Source: Albidovulum sediminicola
Lineage (GTDB): Bacteria > Pseudomonadota > Alphaproteobacteria > Rhodobacterales > Rhodobacteraceae
Length of the DNA: 33,700 bases
Direction: 5' to 3'
Assembly: GCF_025751575.1 (NCBI RefSeq)
Contig: NZ_JAOWLA010000024.1
Span: forward strand, 1 to 33,700
The notes beneath the pieces are model-generated. The model saw only the letters and a program-made list of their open reading frames with translations. It had not been told where the DNA came from and made no database searches. The first letter of the stretch is position 1; each line of letters opens with the position of its first letter. The translations under genes and the position numbers were made by a program. Below are positions 7,692 to 17,346 of the stretch, in pieces.

Positions 7692-8447
7692 TCAATTCCC
7701 GTCGCCGTCCGCCGCCACGCTCAGGCCCACGATCGGTCCCATGGGAAAGCCGAAATCGTCGCGCCCAAGCTCCGGCGCATAAAGCCGCGAGATGTTGCCA
7801 TCAAAGTATAGCGCGTTTTCCGCCCTCAGCGCCTCCTGGAACATGCGGGCGAATTCGTGGAAGGTCACCGGCCCGTCCGACATGGCGAAATAGGCCCTCT
7901 GGCCGTCCGCCGACACGCCCACGCCGTTCCGCAGGAAGCGGGATTCGCTTCCGGGCAGGAAGCGGGGATGGAGCATGCCGGACAGCACCAGCATCGGCCC
8001 CGACTGCGTGGCAAAGCGGCAGTCCGGGCGTGCCGCGTCGAAGGCCAGCGTTTCCTGCACGGTGAAGCCGTCCTCGAGGATGCAGAAGACACCGTTCGGC
8101 AAAAGGCCGAAGTTGCCCGGCCCGGCCGAGCGGATCAGCCGCGCCTTCTCCTCGTGCTCTTCGACATAGTAGCCGACGGGGGAGCGGTCGGGATGGTACA
8201 TGCCCGCGTTCATCGCGAAGCGCAGCGCCTTGCCCTCGTCCGCAAGGGCCCCGTTGACCCGGTCGAAGGTGCCGAGCCTCTGTCCCTCGGCGTCATCCAG
8301 AAACAGCCTCAGGTCGGCGCCGGCGTCGGCTTCGCAGATGGCGTAGCCCGCGCCCTCGTAAGTCAGGTTGCGGCAGGTCTCGGAGGCGGCCGGAACCGAC
8401 CAGAGCGCGAGCGCCGCGGCCAGCGCCAGTTCAGCGATCCGGCTCAT
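7692..8447 (-). CDS. DUF2233 / phosphodiester glycosidase family exported protein
   Basis: A 251-residue protein from the ATG at 8447, which gives a clean signal peptide ([21 protein letters not shown]) with likely cleavage before ETC. The mature part has the family's [33 protein letters not shown] and [14 protein letters not shown] segments. The DUF2233 family is related to the NAGPA phosphodiester glycosidase domain, so a periplasmic sugar phosphodiester is a plausible substrate, unproven here. The start lies within the end of rbfA (17-nt overlap in another frame), suggesting coupled translation. In-frame ATGs farther upstream would spoil the signal peptide and lie inside rbfA. Confidence 0.85.
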   Translation of the reverse strand: MSRIAELALAAALALWSVPAASETCRNLTYEGAGYAICEADAGADLRLFLDDAEGQRLGTFDRVNGALADEGKALRFAMNAGMYHPDRSPVGYYVEEHEEKARLIRSAGPGNFGLLPNGVFCILEDGFTVQETLAFDAARPDCRFATQSGPMLVLSGMLHPRFLPGSESRFLRNGVGVSADGQRAYFAMSDGPVTFHEFARMFQEALRAENALYFDGNISRLYAPELGRDDFGFPMGPIVGLSVAADGDGN

Positions 8448-8883
8448 CGTCCCCGTCATCGTCCGCGCCCTGCGCCGCATCGTCCGGGTGCCCCTCCACG
8501 TCGCGCCGGACCCGTTCGTCCGAGAACATGCGCCGTGCGTCGTCAAGCTTGTCGAAGGTCTCGTCCAGCATGAAGCGCAGTTCGGGCGCGAACTTCAGCG
8601 ACATGCCCTTGGCCGCCATCCGGCGCAATTCACCCTTGTTGCGCTGCAAGGCCACCAGCGCCGCATCCGCGTCCCGGCCGCCCAGCGGCAGCACATAGAC
8701 CATCGCCACCTTCAGGTCGGGGGAACAGCGCACCTCGCCCACGGTGATGGAGAAACGGTTCAGTTCCGGGTCGTGCACATCCCCGCGCGCCAGCACCTCG
8801 GAGAGCTTGCGCCGGATCAGTTCGCCGACGCGCAACTGACGCTGCGAGGGGCCTGCGGTGGAGGAGAAGCGGTTCTGAGCCAT
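8431..8883 (-). CDS. rbfA: 30S ribosome-binding factor RbfA
   Basis: A 150-residue protein with the RbfA fold: [20 protein letters not shown] at the N-terminus, [23 protein letters not shown] in the middle, and [24 protein letters not shown]. It binds the 30S subunit during late maturation of 16S rRNA and is important in cold conditions. A C-terminal acidic tail ([17 protein letters not shown]) extends past the conserved domain. It is the first gene of the minus-strand set rbfA, DUF2233, truB and is divergent from dapB across a 100-base gap. Confidence 0.95.
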   Translation of the reverse strand: MAQNRFSSTAGPSQRQLRVGELIRRKLSEVLARGDVHDPELNRFSITVGEVRCSPDLKVAMVYVLPLGGRDADAALVALQRNKGELRRMAAKGMSLKFAPELRFMLDETFDKLDDARRMFSDERVRRDVEGHPDDAAQGADDDGDDEPDR

Positions 8884-8903
8884 GCGCGTGGTTTAGTCCA
8901 ACC

Positions 8904-8929
8904 GCAAAGGGCGTGCAACGGGCCTTTGC
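8904..8929. promoter_or_regulatory. Inverted repeat in the rbfA/dapB divergent promoter region
   Basis: GCAAAGG (8904-8910) and CCTTTGC (8923-8929) are perfect 7-bp arms separated by 12 bases, in the 100-base gap shared by the divergent rbfA and dapB genes. It could be a regulator site serving both promoters. Support is symmetry and position only. Confidence 0.3.
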
Positions 8930-8983
8930 CAAGCCCGCGCGCAGAGGCTAAAGCTGGCCGACGACAGGCGAAAGGACCTATCC

Positions 8984-9802
8984 ATGAGCGACGACACCCC
9001 CCTTCCCGGTATCGTGATCACCGGCGCTTCAGGCCGCATGGGCCAGATGCTGGTGAAACTCGTCGCCGCCTCGGACAAGGCGCGCCTGGTCGGCGCGGTC
9101 GAACGCGCGGGCCATCCCTGGATCGGCCAGGACATCGGCACCGCGATGGGCGGCGCCGCGCTCGGCGTCACCGTGACCGACGACGCGCTTGATGCCTTCG
9201 CGAAGGCCCAGGCGGTGATCGATTTCACCGCGCCCGCCGCCAGCGTCGAGTTCGCGGCCCTTGCCGCGCAGGCGCGCGCCGTCCATGTCATCGGCACCAC
9301 CGGGCTTGAGGATGAACACCTGGCGGCCTTCCGCGCCGCCGCCCGCCACGCCGTCATCGTCCGCGCCGGCAACATGAGCCTTGGCGTGAACCTCCTGACG
9401 CGCCTCACGCGCAAGGTCGCCGAGGCGCTAGATGCCGACTGGGATATCGAGATCGTGGAGGCGCACCACCGCATGAAGGTCGATGCCCCCTCCGGTACCG
9501 CGCTGATGCTGGGCGAGGCCGCGGCAGAGGGACGCGGCATCGATCTTGCCAGCCACCGCGACTCGGGCCGCGACGGCATCACCGGCGCCCGCAAGCGCGG
9601 CGACATCGGCTTTTCCGCGATCCGCGGCGGCGACGTGGTGGGGGAACATGACGTGATCTTCGCCGCCGACGGCGAACGGATCGTCCTGCGGCACCTTGCG
9701 ACGGACCGGGCGATCTTCGCGCGCGGCGCGCTCAAGGCCGCGCTCTGGGGCCAGGACAGGAAGCCCGGCGAATACGACATGATGGACGTGCTGGGGCTCT
9801 AG
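8984..9802 (+). CDS. dapB: 4-hydroxy-tetrahydrodipicolinate reductase DapB
   Basis: A 272-residue enzyme of lysine and meso-diaminopimelate synthesis, reducing hydroxy-tetrahydrodipicolinate with NAD(P)H in the cytosol. The Rossmann motif [10 protein letters not shown] occurs near residue 14, IDFTAPAA near 80, and the catalytic and substrate-binding motif [15 protein letters not shown] near 160-175. An AAAGGA Shine-Dalgarno lies about 10 bases before the ATG. It ends with TAG directly before the second copy of the dispersed hairpin element and faces the small DUF1674 gene. Confidence 0.96.
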   Translation: MSDDTPLPGIVITGASGRMGQMLVKLVAASDKARLVGAVERAGHPWIGQDIGTAMGGAALGVTVTDDALDAFAKAQAVIDFTAPAASVEFAALAAQARAVHVIGTTGLEDEHLAAFRAAARHAVIVRAGNMSLGVNLLTRLTRKVAEALDADWDIEIVEAHHRMKVDAPSGTALMLGEAAAEGRGIDLASHRDSGRDGITGARKRGDIGFSAIRGGDVVGEHDVIFAADGERIVLRHLATDRAIFARGALKAALWGQDRKPGEYDMMDVLGL

Positions 9803-9814
9803 AACCCCGGCGCC

Positions 9815-9863
9815 TCTTCTTCATTGCCCAAATACCCCGGGGGTGCGGGGGCAGCGCCCCCGC
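9815..9863. repeat. Dispersed intergenic hairpin element, copy 2
   Basis: Same architecture as 6666-6714: TCTTCTTC, AAATAC, CCCGGGGGT, then an 8-bp stem GCGGGGGC (9845-9852) / GCCCCCGC (9856-9863) with a 3-nt loop. The outer base pair is G-C here and C-G in copy 1, so the stem is preserved by a paired change. Again it lies between two convergent genes (dapB and the DUF1674 gene). Confidence 0.75.
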
Positions 9864-9874
9864 CTTCGCGGGCT

Positions 9875-10054
9875 TCAGAAATCGACGGCGATGCCCTTCT
9901 TTTCCCAGTCGCCGTAGCGCACGGGCTCGGGACCGTCGCGTCCGCCAAGTTCGGTCGGAAGAGCCGGATCGGAGGCGTTGCGGCGCCGTTCCTCTGCCTC
10001 GGCAAGGGCGCGGCGGGCGGCGGCAGGCAGGTCCGGCTGTTCTTTTTCCGGCAT
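9875..10054 (-). CDS. DUF1674 protein, SDHAF4-like succinate dehydrogenase assembly factor
   Basis: A 59-residue protein starting at MPEKEQPDLPAAARR. Its C-terminus LGGRDGPEPVRYGDWEKKG followed by IAVDF is the hallmark of the DUF1674/SDHAF4 family, which helps flavinylation and assembly of succinate dehydrogenase subunit A. An upstream in-frame ATG at 10162 would add 36 unconserved residues and overlap the start of rsmB on the other strand, so the shorter start is preferred. It is divergent from rsmB (gap of 86 bases) and convergent with dapB. Family call is confident; the assembly role is by homology. Confidence 0.85.
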   Translation of the reverse strand: MPEKEQPDLPAAARRALAEAEERRRNASDPALPTELGGRDGPEPVRYGDWEKKGIAVDF

Positions 10055-10140
10055 GGGGCGGTCCCCTCTCGTTCCTTGTCTGGGCGTGCCGCCTGTTATA
10101 CGCCCTGAGCGGGATCGGACAAGACCCGAGGGAGGCGAGA

Positions 10141-11418
10141 ATGCGGGACAAGCAGACGGCACGGGCCGTGGCGGCGCGGCTGGTGGCCGGCGTCATGCAG
10201 GACCGCGTGACGCTCTCGGACCAATTGGCGCGCGGTGCGCTGGCGGCACTTGCGCCAGCCGACCGCGCCCGCGCGCAGCGGCTCGCGCTGATGACCCTGC
10301 GGCGGGTGGGCCCCGTCGACCGCGTTCTCAAACCGCTCCTGCGCAAGGAGCCGCCCGCGCTTGTCCGTGCCATCCTGCGCGTCGCCGTGGCCGAAATGCT
10401 GGCCGAGGGCGCCGAACCTCATGGCGTGGTGAGCGAGGCGGTGGCGAGCGTCCGGGCGGGCGGGCGCAAGCTCGAAGGGTTCACCGGGCTGGTGAACGCC
10501 GTCCTGCGCCGCGCCAGTGAAACCCCGCCCGGCGCCTTCGGCGCGCTTGCGCCGCAGGAGCTGCCGGCCTGGCTGCGCGGGCGGCTGATGTCGGCCTGGG
10601 GCAAGGCCGCGACCCAGGCGATGGAGGCCGCCCATGCCGCGGGCGCGCCTTTGGATCTGACGCCCCGCGATGGCGACGCAGCCGCGCTGGCCGTGCGCCT
10701 GGGCGCAACCGCCTTGCCCACCGGCTCGGTCCGTCTTTCGGCGCGCGCGCAGGTGAGTGACCTGCCCGGCTACGCTGCGGGCGAGTGGTGGGTCCAGGAC
10801 GCCGCCGCCGCGCTGCCCGCCCGCGCCCTTGCCGTGCGCCCGGGTGAACGGGTGCTTGACCTTTGCGCCGCCCCCGGGGGCAAGACGCTGCAACTCGCCG
10901 CGGCCGGGGCGAGTGTCACCGCGCTCGACCTTTCCGCGCAGCGGATGGAACGGCTGCATCAGAACCTGGCCAGGTGCGGGCTCAGCGCCGAAACCGTCGT
11001 TGCCGATGCGCTGGGCTGGCAACCCGGGGCGCCCTTCGACGCGATCTTGCTCGACGCGCCCTGTTCGGCCACCGGCACCATCCGGCGCCATCCGGACCTG
11101 CCTTTCGTCCGCGATCCCGCCGGGCTGAAGGAGATCGTGGCGCTGCAGGCTGCGCTTCTGGACCGTGCGCTGGGCTTTCTCACCTCCGGAGGACGGCTGG
11201 TCTATTCGACCTGTTCCCTCCTGCCAGAGGAGGGCGAGCGGCAGGTGACGGCCGCGCTTGCGCGCCATCCGGGCCTGCGGGTCGAGCCGCTGGACCTGCC
11301 CGGAACGGAACCCGGCTGGGCCAGCCCCGAAGGCGGGCTGCGGCTGCGCCCGGACTATTGGCCCGGGCTTGGCGGGATGGATGGTTTCTACCTCGCCGTG
11401 CTCAGACCCAGCGGCTGA
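10141..11418 (+). CDS. rsmB: RsmB-family 16S rRNA (cytosine-C5) methyltransferase
   Basis: A 425-residue protein with an N-terminal NusB-like RNA-binding domain (about residues 1-125) and a C-terminal Rossmann methyltransferase domain. The AdoMet motif CAAPGGKT is at 242-249, the DAPCSATGT motif supplies Cys308 for product release, and YSTCSLLPEE supplies nucleophile Cys358. These are the two cysteines of the RsmB/NOP2/Sun family, which methylates C967-type positions in 16S rRNA. It heads the plus-strand series followed by the heparinase-like gene and purH, an arrangement I recognise from Rhodobacterales genomes. Confidence 0.93.
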   Translation: MRDKQTARAVAARLVAGVMQDRVTLSDQLARGALAALAPADRARAQRLALMTLRRVGPVDRVLKPLLRKEPPALVRAILRVAVAEMLAEGAEPHGVVSEAVASVRAGGRKLEGFTGLVNAVLRRASETPPGAFGALAPQELPAWLRGRLMSAWGKAATQAMEAAHAAGAPLDLTPRDGDAAALAVRLGATALPTGSVRLSARAQVSDLPGYAAGEWWVQDAAAALPARALAVRPGERVLDLCAAPGGKTLQLAAAGASVTALDLSAQRMERLHQNLARCGLSAETVVADALGWQPGAPFDAILLDAPCSATGTIRRHPDLPFVRDPAGLKEIVALQAALLDRALGFLTSGGRLVYSTCSLLPEEGERQVTAALARHPGLRVEPLDLPGTEPGWASPEGGLRLRPDYWPGLGGMDGFYLAVLRPSG

Positions 11419-11503
11419 CGGCGGCTTTTGACCGTGACAGGCGGGCGCGCGCGCCAGTAAGGTCGGGGCGGGACCCCGTCGGGAAAGAACGGAGAGCACA
11501 AGG

Positions 11504-13255
11504 GTGAGGCAGGGCGAGAGCGGGCAGCTGGCACGCACCGGGTGGGCCGATCGGCTGGCCTCGCGCCTGGCGGGGCTGGCCCACGCGCCCAAGGGCTTCG
11601 TCCGCCGACCGGAGCCCCGCACCATCGGCAGCTACGCACGGGGGCGGCAGCTCGTCTCCGGGACCTTCCAGCTTGCGGGATTCCTGGTCGAGGGGCTGGA
11701 CCGCCCCATCTGGGATGTGTCGATGCCCGACCAGAGGTTCGAGGCGGAGCTTCACGGCTGCGCCTGGCTGGACGATCTGGCCGCCGTCGCGGACGCGTCC
11801 GCGCGGGAAAGGGCGCAATCCTGGGTCTTCGGCTGGATCCAACGCTTCGGCACGGGCGGGGGGCGGGGCTGGGCGCCCGAGCTGACCGGGCGGCGGCTGA
11901 TCCGCCTGATCAACCACGCGCCGTTCCTGCTGGGCGGGCGGGATCAGGCCGATACGGCGGCCTTCTTCCGCTGCCTCGGGCTTCATACGACCTATCTCGC
12001 GCGCCGGTGGCGCGCCGCGCCCGAGGGGATCGCGCAGTTCGAGGCGCTGACCGGACTTATCTGCGCGGCGCAATCGCTGTCGGGGATGGAGGGCCATCTG
12101 CCCTCGGCCGCCGCGGCGATGGCGCGGCTTTGCAGCCGTCAGATCGAGCCCGACGGCGCCATCCCGACGCGCAACCCGCAGGAACTGATGGAGGTCCTGA
12201 CGCATCTGACCTGGGCCGAGGCCGCGTTGAAGGAGGCGGGCCAGGCGGAGCCGCCCGCGCTGCGCGCCGCGATCGAGCGCATCGCGCCCACGCTCCGGGC
12301 GCTGCGCCATGCCGACGGGGGGCTCGCGCGCTTTCACGGCGGCGGGCGCGGCGCCGAGGGGCGGCTTGACCAAGCGCTGGCGTCGGCCGGGGGGCGGGCG
12401 GTGACCGCGCATGGCCTGGCCATGGGCTACGCACGGCTGGCCGCCGGGCGCACCACGGTGATCGTCGATGCCGCTGCCCCGCCGACGGGGCCAGCCTCCG
12501 ACAATGCCCATGCCTCGACGCTGGCGATGGAGCTGACATCGGCGCGCAGGCCGGTGATCGTCAATTGCGGCTCGGGGGCGAGCTACGGGGCCGACTGGTG
12601 GCGGGCAGGGCGGGCGACGCCCTTGCACTCCACGCTTTGCATCCGCGGCCTCTCCTCCTCCCGCATCGAGTCCGCGGCCGGGCCGGAAGGCACCGGGCGC
12701 GGCGTCCTGGCAGAGGTTCCCGACCAGGTCTGGGCGCAGGTCGACAGCGACCTGGACGGCGTGCGGCTTTTGGGCGGGCACAACGGCTTCGGCCCCACGC
12801 ATGGCATGACCCATGTGCGCGAGTTGACGCTGTCGATCGACGGGCGGCACCTGAAGGGCGAGGACACGCTTGGCGCGATGACGGCCCCTGACCGCAAGCG
12901 CTATGAAAAGGTGATCGCGCGCCTGGGGGCGGAGGGCATCCGCTTCGATGTCCGTTTTCACCTGCATCCGGACGTGGACGCCGCGCTGGACCTTGGCGGC
13001 ACCGCGGTCTCGATGGCGCTGAAATCGGGGGAGATCTGGGTCTTCCGCCACGACGGCGTGGGGGAGCTGTCGCTGGAACCTTCCGTCTACCTTGAAAAGG
13101 GGCGCCTGAAGCCGCGCCCGGCGCGGCAGATCGTCCTTTCGGCCACTGTGGTCGACTATGCCTGCCAGTTGGGCTGGACCTTGGCGAAGGCTCAGGATAC
13201 GCCCGCGGCCATCCGCGACACGCTTCGCGACGAAGACATCCCGAAACCCAGCTGA
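11504..13255 (+). CDS. Heparinase II/III family protein
   Basis: A 583-residue protein using a GTG start with a GGAGA Shine-Dalgarno 8 bases upstream. It has an N-terminal alpha-helical toroid region (for example WVFGWIQRFGTGGGRGWAPELTGRRLIRLINH) and a C-terminal beta-rich part (GHNGFGPTHGMTHVRELTLSIDGRHLKGED, RFDVRFHLHPDVDAAL) typical of the heparinase II/III superfamily. Known members cleave uronic-acid polysaccharides. This one has no signal peptide, so a cytosolic or inner-membrane-associated role is possible and the substrate is unknown. It sits between rsmB and purH, 85 bases after the former and 15 before the latter. Confidence 0.88.
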   Translation: MRQGESGQLARTGWADRLASRLAGLAHAPKGFVRRPEPRTIGSYARGRQLVSGTFQLAGFLVEGLDRPIWDVSMPDQRFEAELHGCAWLDDLAAVADASARERAQSWVFGWIQRFGTGGGRGWAPELTGRRLIRLINHAPFLLGGRDQADTAAFFRCLGLHTTYLARRWRAAPEGIAQFEALTGLICAAQSLSGMEGHLPSAAAAMARLCSRQIEPDGAIPTRNPQELMEVLTHLTWAEAALKEAGQAEPPALRAAIERIAPTLRALRHADGGLARFHGGGRGAEGRLDQALASAGGRAVTAHGLAMGYARLAAGRTTVIVDAAAPPTGPASDNAHASTLAMELTSARRPVIVNCGSGASYGADWWRAGRATPLHSTLCIRGLSSSRIESAAGPEGTGRGVLAEVPDQVWAQVDSDLDGVRLLGGHNGFGPTHGMTHVRELTLSIDGRHLKGEDTLGAMTAPDRKRYEKVIARLGAEGIRFDVRFHLHPDVDAALDLGGTAVSMALKSGEIWVFRHDGVGELSLEPSVYLEKGRLKPRPARQIVLSATVVDYACQLGWTLAKAQDTPAAIRDTLRDEDIPKPS

Positions 13256-13270
13256 GGATCTGCCGTCCCC

Positions 13271-14869
<1,599 letters not shown>

Positions 14870-14875
14870 GGCCCC

Positions 14876-15346
14876 ATGCGTCCCGCGGTTATCGTCGCGC
14901 TTGTGATCCTGCTGGCCGACCAGGCCAGCAAATGGGCCGTGGTGGAGGCGCTGGATCTGCGCACGCTTGGCCGAATCGAGGTCTGGCCGCCGTTCCTGAC
15001 CTTCCAGATGGCCTGGAACGAGGGCGTGAACTTCGGGCTTCTTGCCAATGGCGCGGCGCTGACGCGGTGGTTCCTGATCGCGCTGGCCCTGGGGATCTCG
15101 GCCTGGGTCTGGCTCTGGATACGCGGGCCCGGTCACAGCGCGGCCTCACGCGCGGCGGCGGGGCTTCTGATCGGCGGGGCGATCGGCAATGTGATCGACC
15201 GCCTGCGCTACGGCGCGGTGGCCGATTTCCTGAACATGTCGGTGCCTGGCATTCAGAACCCCTATTCCTTCAACGTGGCGGACATCGCGATCTTTGTCGG
15301 CGCGATCGGCCTCGTCTTGCTGACGGGGCGGGACAAGACCCCGTGA
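14876..15346 (+). CDS. lspA: Lipoprotein signal peptidase LspA
   Basis: A 156-residue inner-membrane protein with four predicted transmembrane segments. The signal peptidase II signatures are visible: LLADQASKW near 12-20, NEGVNFGLL near 48-56, [15 protein letters not shown] containing catalytic Asp117, and SFNVADIAI containing catalytic Asp136, with the expected 19-residue spacing. It removes signal peptides from diacylglyceryl-modified prolipoproteins. The next gene encodes a lipoprotein with a clear lipobox, hence a likely substrate. It is coupled to purH by a 6-base gap. Confidence 0.96.
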   Translation: MRPAVIVALVILLADQASKWAVVEALDLRTLGRIEVWPPFLTFQMAWNEGVNFGLLANGAALTRWFLIALALGISAWVWLWIRGPGHSAASRAAAGLLIGGAIGNVIDRLRYGAVADFLNMSVPGIQNPYSFNVADIAIFVGAIGLVLLTGRDKTP

Positions 15347-15401
15347 CGGCGCCCGACAGTTGCGCTAAGAGGGGGCAAGACAGGCGGAGAGGGACGGCTT
15401 C

Positions 15402-15923
15402 ATGCGAGCAGCGACTGGCATCCAGGCAATCGCAATCGGCGCGATACTGTTGCTTGCGGCCTGCGGCGACAAGGACCCGAAGCTCCTGAATGTCCGCTCG
15501 CAGGGCCGGGGGCCGGACGAATTCGCCATCCTTCCCGTCAAGCCCTTGCAACTGCCCGAGGATATCGCCGCCCTGCCGGAGCCGACGCCCGGCGGCGCCA
15601 ACCTGACCGACCCCACGCCCGAGGCCGACGCGGCCGTGGCGCTGGGGGGCAACCCGGCGCGTGCGGGCGGCGGCGATGGCGGGCTTTTCGCCCATGTCGG
15701 CCGTTTCGGCACCAGCGCGGGCATCCGTGAACAGCTTGCCGCCGAGGACCTTGAGTGGCGGCGCGACCACGACGGCCGCCTCTTGGAGCGGATGTTGAAC
15801 GTGAACGTCTACTACAAGGCCTACGCGGACATGTCGCTCGATCAGTATCTGGAGCTGGAATACTGGCGCCAGCGTGGGGTCCGCACCGTTTCCGCCCCGC
15901 CGGCCGAACTCTACGAGAAGTGA
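15402..15923 (+). CDS. DUF3035 family lipoprotein
   Basis: A 173-residue protein with a signal sequence ending in the lipobox LLAAC (Cys21), so the mature protein should be lipid-anchored, probably in the outer membrane. The segment GPDEFAILPVKPLQLPED is the recognisable DUF3035 core; the C-terminus contains LERMLNVNVYYKAYADMSLDQYLELEYWRQRGV. A GGCGGAGAGGGA Shine-Dalgarno precedes the ATG. Function is unknown; its position after lspA and before two M16 peptidases is typical for Rhodobacterales and suggests an envelope role. Confidence 0.83.
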   Translation: MRAATGIQAIAIGAILLLAACGDKDPKLLNVRSQGRGPDEFAILPVKPLQLPEDIAALPEPTPGGANLTDPTPEADAAVALGGNPARAGGGDGGLFAHVGRFGTSAGIREQLAAEDLEWRRDHDGRLLERMLNVNVYYKAYADMSLDQYLELEYWRQRGVRTVSAPPAELYEK

Positions 15924-16005
15924 TCGAATTGCGCGCCGCGCGGGGTTGAAGCGCCGGGCATCCTGCGCAAGTCTCGCGCCAGCAACAATTCCGGGACCGG
16001 ACCTC

Positions 16006-17346
16006 ATGGCATTCAATCTGCGCTGGGCCACACTGGCCTTGGCCCTCGCCTTCCCTGCCCATGCCGACGAGGTTACGACCTTTCAGCTCTCGAACGGGCT
16101 CGACATCGTCGTGATCGAGGATCACCGCGCGCCGGTCGTCGTGCAGATGGTCTGGTATCGCGCCGGCGCCGCCGACGAGGCGCGCGGCGTGTCCGGCGTC
16201 GCGCATTTCCTTGAGCATCTGATGTTCAAGGGTACCGAAAAGCTCGCGCCGGGGGAGTTCTCCAAGACGGTGGAGGCCAACGGCGGGTCCGACAACGCCT
16301 TCACCTCCTGGGATTATACCGCCTATTACCAGCGCGTCGCCGCCGACCGGCTTGCCCTGATGATGGAGATGGAGGCGGACCGGATGCGCAACCTGCTGCT
16401 CTCGGAGGATGACTGGCGCACCGAACGCGAGGTCATCATCGAGGAACGCAACCAGCGCACCGACAGCGACCCCTCCGCGCTCTTCAGTGAACAACGGCGC
16501 GCGGCGCAGTACCTCAATCACCCCTACGGCACGCCGGTCATCGGCTGGCGCCACGAAATGGAGGCGTTGACGCGGCAGAACGCGCTCGACTGGTATCGAA
16601 AGTACTATGCGCCCAACAACGCGACGCTGGTCGTGGCGGGCGACGTGCAACCCGAGGCCGTGCGCGCCATGGCGGAGACCTATTACGGCCCGCTTGCCCC
16701 CAGCCCCGAGATCGTGGAGCGCGACCGGGTCAAGGAGCCGCCGCAACTGGCGGAACGGCGCCTGAGTTATTCCGACCCGCGCGTGTCGCAGCCGGTCCTG
16801 CTGCGGACCTATCTCGCGCCCGAACGCGACGCGGGCGCCCAGGAAAAGGCCGCGGCCCTGACCATGCTGGCCGCCCTTCTTGGCGGCAGTTCCCAGACCT
16901 CGGTCCTGGGGCGCAAGCTCTTGTTCGAAACCAAGGAGGCGATCCAGGTCGGCGCCTTCTACGACGGCACCTCGCTCGACGACACGACCTTCGGGTTCTA
17001 TGTCGTCCCGGCCGAGGGCGTGACGCTCGCCCAGGCCGAAACAGCGCTGGACGACACGATCGCGTCTTTCCTTGAAACCGGGGTCGATGCCGCGCAGTTC
17101 GCGCGCATCAAGGCGCAGATCCACGCCGACCAGATCTACGCGCGCGACGATACCGAGGGGCTCGCGCGCCAGTATGGCGAGGCGCTGACGACGGGGCTGA
17201 CCGTGAAGGACGTGCAGGACTGGCCCGCCACCCTGGACGCCGTGACCGAGGCCGATGTGCTGGCCGCCGCGCGTGAGGTCCTGGACCGCCGCCATGCCGT
17301 AACCGGCTGGCTCATGCGGGACGGCCAAGAGGAGACGATGCAATGA
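16006..17346 (+). CDS. M16 family zinc metallopeptidase, catalytic subunit
   Basis: A 446-residue protein starting at MAFNLRWATLALALAFPAHA, a signal peptide. The inverted zinc motif HxxEH is at 67-71 (HFLEH) and the third zinc ligand is a glutamate in REVIIEE (residues 146/147), about 75 residues later, as expected for pitrilysin/M16 peptidases. The C-terminal half is the non-catalytic M16 repeat. It probably degrades peptides in the periplasm. The start was moved inward from an in-frame ATG at 15874 because that overlaps the lipoprotein gene and lacks a signal sequence. It overlaps the next gene by 4 nt (ATGA), implying coupled synthesis of both subunits. Confidence 0.93.
   Translation: MAFNLRWATLALALAFPAHADEVTTFQLSNGLDIVVIEDHRAPVVVQMVWYRAGAADEARGVSGVAHFLEHLMFKGTEKLAPGEFSKTVEANGGSDNAFTSWDYTAYYQRVAADRLALMMEMEADRMRNLLLSEDDWRTEREVIIEERNQRTDSDPSALFSEQRRAAQYLNHPYGTPVIGWRHEMEALTRQNALDWYRKYYAPNNATLVVAGDVQPEAVRAMAETYYGPLAPSPEIVERDRVKEPPQLAERRLSYSDPRVSQPVLLRTYLAPERDAGAQEKAAALTMLAALLGGSSQTSVLGRKLLFETKEAIQVGAFYDGTSLDDTTFGFYVVPAEGVTLAQAETALDDTIASFLETGVDAAQFARIKAQIHADQIYARDDTEGLARQYGEALTTGLTVKDVQDWPATLDAVTEADVLAAAREVLDRRHAVTGWLMRDGQEETMQ

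Noticed and set aside
10055-10162. 36-residue extension of the DUF1674 protein
   Set aside because: It would run into the rsmB start on the opposite strand, and the family is normally short; MPEKEQPD is the more natural start.
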